Shown here: one piece after another, positions 62,201-64,000 of the stretch
Layout: each line of letters starts with the position of its first letter
How positions within the stretch are numbered: position 1 is the stretch's first letter
Source of the DNA: Pedobacter xixiisoli
Lineage (GTDB): Bacteria; Bacteroidota; Bacteroidia; Sphingobacteriales; Sphingobacteriaceae
Direction: 5' to 3'
Length of the DNA stretch: 64,000 bases
NCBI RefSeq assembly: GCF_900215335.1
Contig: NZ_OCMT01000004.1
Location: 496,001 to 560,000, forward strand
Program-made: the position numbers and the translations under genes
The notes under the pieces: model-generated
Told to the model about the DNA's origin: nothing
Seen by the model: only the letters and a program-made list of their open reading frames with translations
The model's database searches: none

Positions 62201-62332
62201 TCTTGGGATAATTACAAAGGCTATGATCCTGAATTAAATTCAGCCGGTCAGTCAACTATCCTTAGAAATATCGATTTTGGTTCGGTGCCAATTCCAAGAA
62301 CCTTTAGCTTAGGTTTACAGGTTAAATTTTAA
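59237..62332 (+). CDS. SusC-like TonB-dependent outer-membrane receptor
   Basis: 1031 residues. Longer, basic signal peptide (SWRVKSRALFLTPILLLLFF, cut at NA-QT), carboxypeptidase-regulatory-like domain about 38-125, TonB-box-like EVIVTGTSQG, and plug with IYGSRANAGVIQIFTKKG. The barrel ends FSLGLQVKF. It is more distant from the three receptors at the left end of the window. Its neighbours are amino-sugar/murein genes and a DeoR regulator, so its cargo may be amino-sugar-containing; this is inference. TAA overlaps the ATG of a possible long SusD start by one base. Confidence 0.93.
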   Translation: MSKFYISWRVKSRALFLTPILLLLFFTANAQTNRYVITGKVTEDASKSPIPGAGVKVQGTNFAVAANTDGSYSLVANLAPGNYQIAVTFIGYKTSTKQVTLGSNTNVTADFSLAQDAMGLDEVIVTGTSQGTTRKQLGNYITSVKGDDLNKAPSGNVLSSMQGKVAGAQITQNSGDPAGGMSVKLRGISSANSSTEPLYIIDGVIVNNSTTRVTNTTGNYDGANFVGSIGQNRMVDINPADIERVEVLNGASAAAIYGSRANAGVIQIFTKKGVAGKTQVSFNTNFVISELRKKIEVNQSPVKFGGSVDSFTQDVIQTVAPAPGATPVLLTNTTAVTRYDYQDYIFRTGVGTDNNLSISGGGENTKVYTSFGYFNNQGIIKNTDFRKYNFRTNLDQKLNNWASLSAGLNYVKSAANEKPDGNSFFSPMNSVTIIGNFHDIWRRDANGNLMAVGERGRVNPVSVIEDIKQRQEVDRIIANSTLKLNPVKNLTIDFTLGVDNSSQNGTTYIPPYTYNVNPDFFGGGALMTATQNGYTSAATNKALMFNNEINATYQAKISDLLSSVTQVGYSYQYEKGQYALLQGRGLAPKISTINGAATPLPSAEGRTELSISGAYIQQNFKYKDHLFVTGALRMDESSVFGKDNRNQLYVKASLSYVLSSADYWKTTSFSSWWNTFKLRAAYGQSGNLTGIGAYERINAYNGQAFVGNTSLFSPFQLANENVKPERQDELEVGADLGFFNNRLNLSVNYYNKKVKDLLLSQVIAPTEGYTSFLNNIGSLKNTGFEFVLGGTPLKTENFSWTTSAIFNRNRNEAYNIGAMRLLSTNPGAPVAIIDGKPLGVFYGTYFARNADGSLVTNAAGIPQQAKAANGDPLRKVLGDPNPDFNWSFVNDFNYKRFGLRIQLDGVQGGDVWNADWRTRQGVGNGKVAEQEQMGLLPRGYVAGVYAIEEWRIDDGSFVKLREISLSYNIGKVKSISNMTVVLSGRNLISWDNYKGYDPELNSAGQSTILRNIDFGSVPIPRTFSLGLQVKF

Positions 62333-62349
62333 TGGTTTTAAGGAGAAAA

Positions 62350-63648
62350 ATGATGAAAAATATTAAGATAAATTCAATATATATAGCTTGCGGATTGTTG
62401 ACAGCTGCAAGCTTGGTGTCATCTTGTAAAAAAGATTTCGAAGATCCGTCTAGAGCAAAGGTAGATGCTGCTTTAGGCTCAAGTCAGGGATTATCAGCTG
62501 TTGCAGTTGGTATTCAACGAACTTATTCGCTTGGAAGGACTGGTGTAGTATTTAATTCTATCGCAGCGGCTGGATTTTCTAGTAATGAGCTAAAATTGCT
62601 GAATTCGGGTAATATCCCTGAATTACAATTGAGTACTGGAGGTAATGCCGTTGATGCTACTAATACCATTTTGTTCAATATGTGGGCAACTTCTTTCAAA
62701 GTCATCGACGAGAGTAATAAAGTTATCGCTAGTGCTGAAGCCTTGGGAGATAAAGGTTATGCATCGGGTTTAATTGGCTACGTAACCATTTTTAAAGCAT
62801 TGTCTTTAGGGACAATTTCATCATTTTGGCAACAGGTTCCGGTTACAACGGGTAAGAATGTCCCTTTCGTTACAAGAGATCAAGGCTTTAGGGCGGCTAT
62901 AGCTGCTATTGACAAAGCATTAGCTGCAATTGCTGCAAATCCTATATCTGCTCAGTTTACTGGTGTGCCAAGCATGAATATTGTGAATACATTGCACGCC
63001 TTAAAAGCTAGGTATGCATTATTTACAGGGCAATATCCTTTGGCTTTAAGTGAAGCAAATGCTGTGTTGTCAAATACTGGTGCATCGTTAGTTTTTGATA
63101 GCGCTAATCCGAATGTTCTCTTTAGCATTATTAGTTCTAATAACGTATTTCAGCCTACAGATGCTAATCTGGGATTACCAGCATCCTTGGCTCCTAATCC
63201 AAATGATAAACGTATTCCGTTTTACACAGCAATGCAGGGCACACCTACTGCTACTTTGCGTATGACTGGTTTTTCAACAAAAGTAGATCAGGCTATTCCG
63301 ATCTTTTTACCAGGCGAGATGACTTTAATCAAAGCAGAAGCCCTACTTCGTCAAACTACGCCAGATGTAGCTAATTCGTTAATTGAGTTAAATAAAGTTG
63401 TGACCAAAACGACAGATGCATTTGGCGTTGCAGCAGATCTACCACCACTTGTTGGTCCTTTTACACCAGCAGAATTGTTGGAGCAAATATATAAGCATAG
63501 AAGTATTGAGCTTTTTGCTTCTGGTTTAAAACTAGAAGATATGCGAAGGTTCAATAGACCGCAAGCGGAAATGAAGCGTAGCTTTATGCCTTATCCTTTC
63601 CAAGAAAGAGACAATAATACAAACACACCGGCAAATCCGGCATTTTAA
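62350..63648 (+). CDS. SusD/RagB-family nutrient-binding lipoprotein
   Basis: 432 residues from ATG 62350. An ATG at 62332 overlaps the SusC stop, but AAGGAG (62340-62345), a rare good Shine-Dalgarno in this window, points to ATG 62350 or 62353. The lipobox is VSSC (Cys at about residue 26), then KKDFEDPSRAKVDA. The C-terminal FLPGEMTLIKAEALLRQ and IYKHRSIELFASGLKLEDMRR are SusD signatures. It is shorter than the other SusD proteins here (496-557). It pairs with the 59237 receptor. Confidence 0.9.
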   Translation: MMKNIKINSIYIACGLLTAASLVSSCKKDFEDPSRAKVDAALGSSQGLSAVAVGIQRTYSLGRTGVVFNSIAAAGFSSNELKLLNSGNIPELQLSTGGNAVDATNTILFNMWATSFKVIDESNKVIASAEALGDKGYASGLIGYVTIFKALSLGTISSFWQQVPVTTGKNVPFVTRDQGFRAAIAAIDKALAAIAANPISAQFTGVPSMNIVNTLHALKARYALFTGQYPLALSEANAVLSNTGASLVFDSANPNVLFSIISSNNVFQPTDANLGLPASLAPNPNDKRIPFYTAMQGTPTATLRMTGFSTKVDQAIPIFLPGEMTLIKAEALLRQTTPDVANSLIELNKVVTKTTDAFGVAADLPPLVGPFTPAELLEQIYKHRSIELFASGLKLEDMRRFNRPQAEMKRSFMPYPFQERDNNTNTPANPAF

Positions 63649-63650
63649 TA

Positions 63651-63687
63651 AATAAGAAAGGGAGGCTAAAAACCTCCCTTTCTTATT
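63651..63687 (+). terminator. Terminator of the 59237-63648 operon
   Basis: AATAAGAAAGGGAGG and CCTCCCTTTCTTATT pair perfectly around CTAAAAA. It also abuts the stop of the convergent DeoR gene. Confidence 0.9.
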
Positions 63688-64000
63688 ATATGATCTGCAA
63701 ATCTTTCGCTTGATAAGCGGTTAGAATATCGTCTTCTGGCTCTAGCTCAGTAATCAAATATTTAATTGTGTCTAGTCCAGCAACTTTTAACCTTAGAGTT
63801 GTTCCCAACTTTTCCGAGATACACAATACCGCCGTTTTTTTCGAAGAGGCAATCATTGCTTTCTTTAATTGGTTAATCTCCCAATCGGTATCTGTAACGC
63901 CATCTACTGGATGCAGGGCGCTGGTTCCCATTAAACAAAGATCGGCTCTAATGTCTGCCAATTGACTAATTACATGGCCGCCATAGCTGATTTGCGAGTT
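63686..64000 (-). CDS. DeoR-family regulator, C-terminal sensor domain (partial)
   Basis: The last 105 codons of a minus-strand gene that starts beyond the window. ISYGGHVISQLADIRADLCLMGTSALHPVDGVTDTDWE and KKAMIASSKKTAVLCISEKLGT match the DeoR sensor domain (phosphosugar-binding, ISOCOT fold): the GTSA...G(V/I)T...E pattern and the KxxMI block. The HTH is outside. DeoR regulators usually control sugar-phosphate catabolism, and with nagB, anmK and a SusCD pair beside it this one may regulate amino-sugar uptake. Convergent with the SusD gene. Confidence 0.85.
   Translation of the reverse strand, partial: NSQISYGGHVISQLADIRADLCLMGTSALHPVDGVTDTDWEINQLKKAMIASSKKTAVLCISEKLGTTLRLKVAGLDTIKYLITELEPEDDILTAYQAKDLQII

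Overview
The window looks like a chromosomal segment of a Bacteroidota member, most likely a Sphingobacteriaceae/Pedobacter-type organism. Four lines of evidence point there: repeated SusC/SusD outer-membrane pairs, promoters of the TTTG-N19-TAnnTTTG type, almost no Shine-Dalgarno sequences, and an arginine operon that uses the Bacteroidota-type transcarbamylase. No plasmid, prophage or CRISPR array is visible.

Layout. 1-18960: five SusC/SusD units (the first SusC is only a tail), each closed by a strong hairpin terminator. None carries its own glycoside hydrolase or sigma/anti-sigma pair, so their substrates cannot be read from context. 19011-24008: DoxX protein, LD-carboxypeptidase, metG (TTG start) and an MscS channel. 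24009-24658: a frameshifted small membrane gene, tRNA-Arg(CCU) and a 41-aa protein with a CW-GYE-G-KKKG-VPNC motif. 24692-36451: membrane acyltransferase, IPT lipoprotein plus beta-barrel protein, M28 peptidase, an iron-type operon (TonB receptor, PepSY membrane protein, DUF6607 protein) with a textbook promoter, an FAD oxidoreductase and a DUF4397 lipoprotein. 36606-48238: a complete minus-strand arginine/proline cluster, transcribed in the order small leader ORF, GNAT (argA-like), argG, GNAT, argC, argD, argF', argB, proC, argE, argH. 48436-55409: coiled-coil protein, GH10-like hydrolase, large M16 peptidase and a 12-TM acetyltransferase-like protein. 55620-64000: an amino-sugar / cell-wall recycling block made of a NagB-PIG-L fusion, anmK, a SusC/SusD pair and a partial DeoR regulator.

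The most unusual feature is the arginine cluster. Every one of its nine intercistronic gaps holds a palindromic insert. Two gaps hold a small accessory gene between repeat arms: a decayed GIY-YIG nuclease between argB and argF', and an intact four-helix-bundle (23S IVP-type) gene between argE and proC. In the commonest palindrome family the variable bases change together in both arms, so pairing is kept. I read these as small palindromic mobile elements, some carrying a gene and most reduced to the hairpin, tolerated or used as spacers inside one operon. That mobilisation model is inference; the repeats, arms, nonsense codon and frameshift are directly visible.

Other signals: a shared TGTTAAA-N3-TGTTAAA motif about 30 nt upstream of the -7 element of three surface-protein genes; Val at position 90 of the transcarbamylase, which suggests succinylated arginine intermediates; and loss of the NagB catalytic Asp in the NagB-PIG-L fusion.
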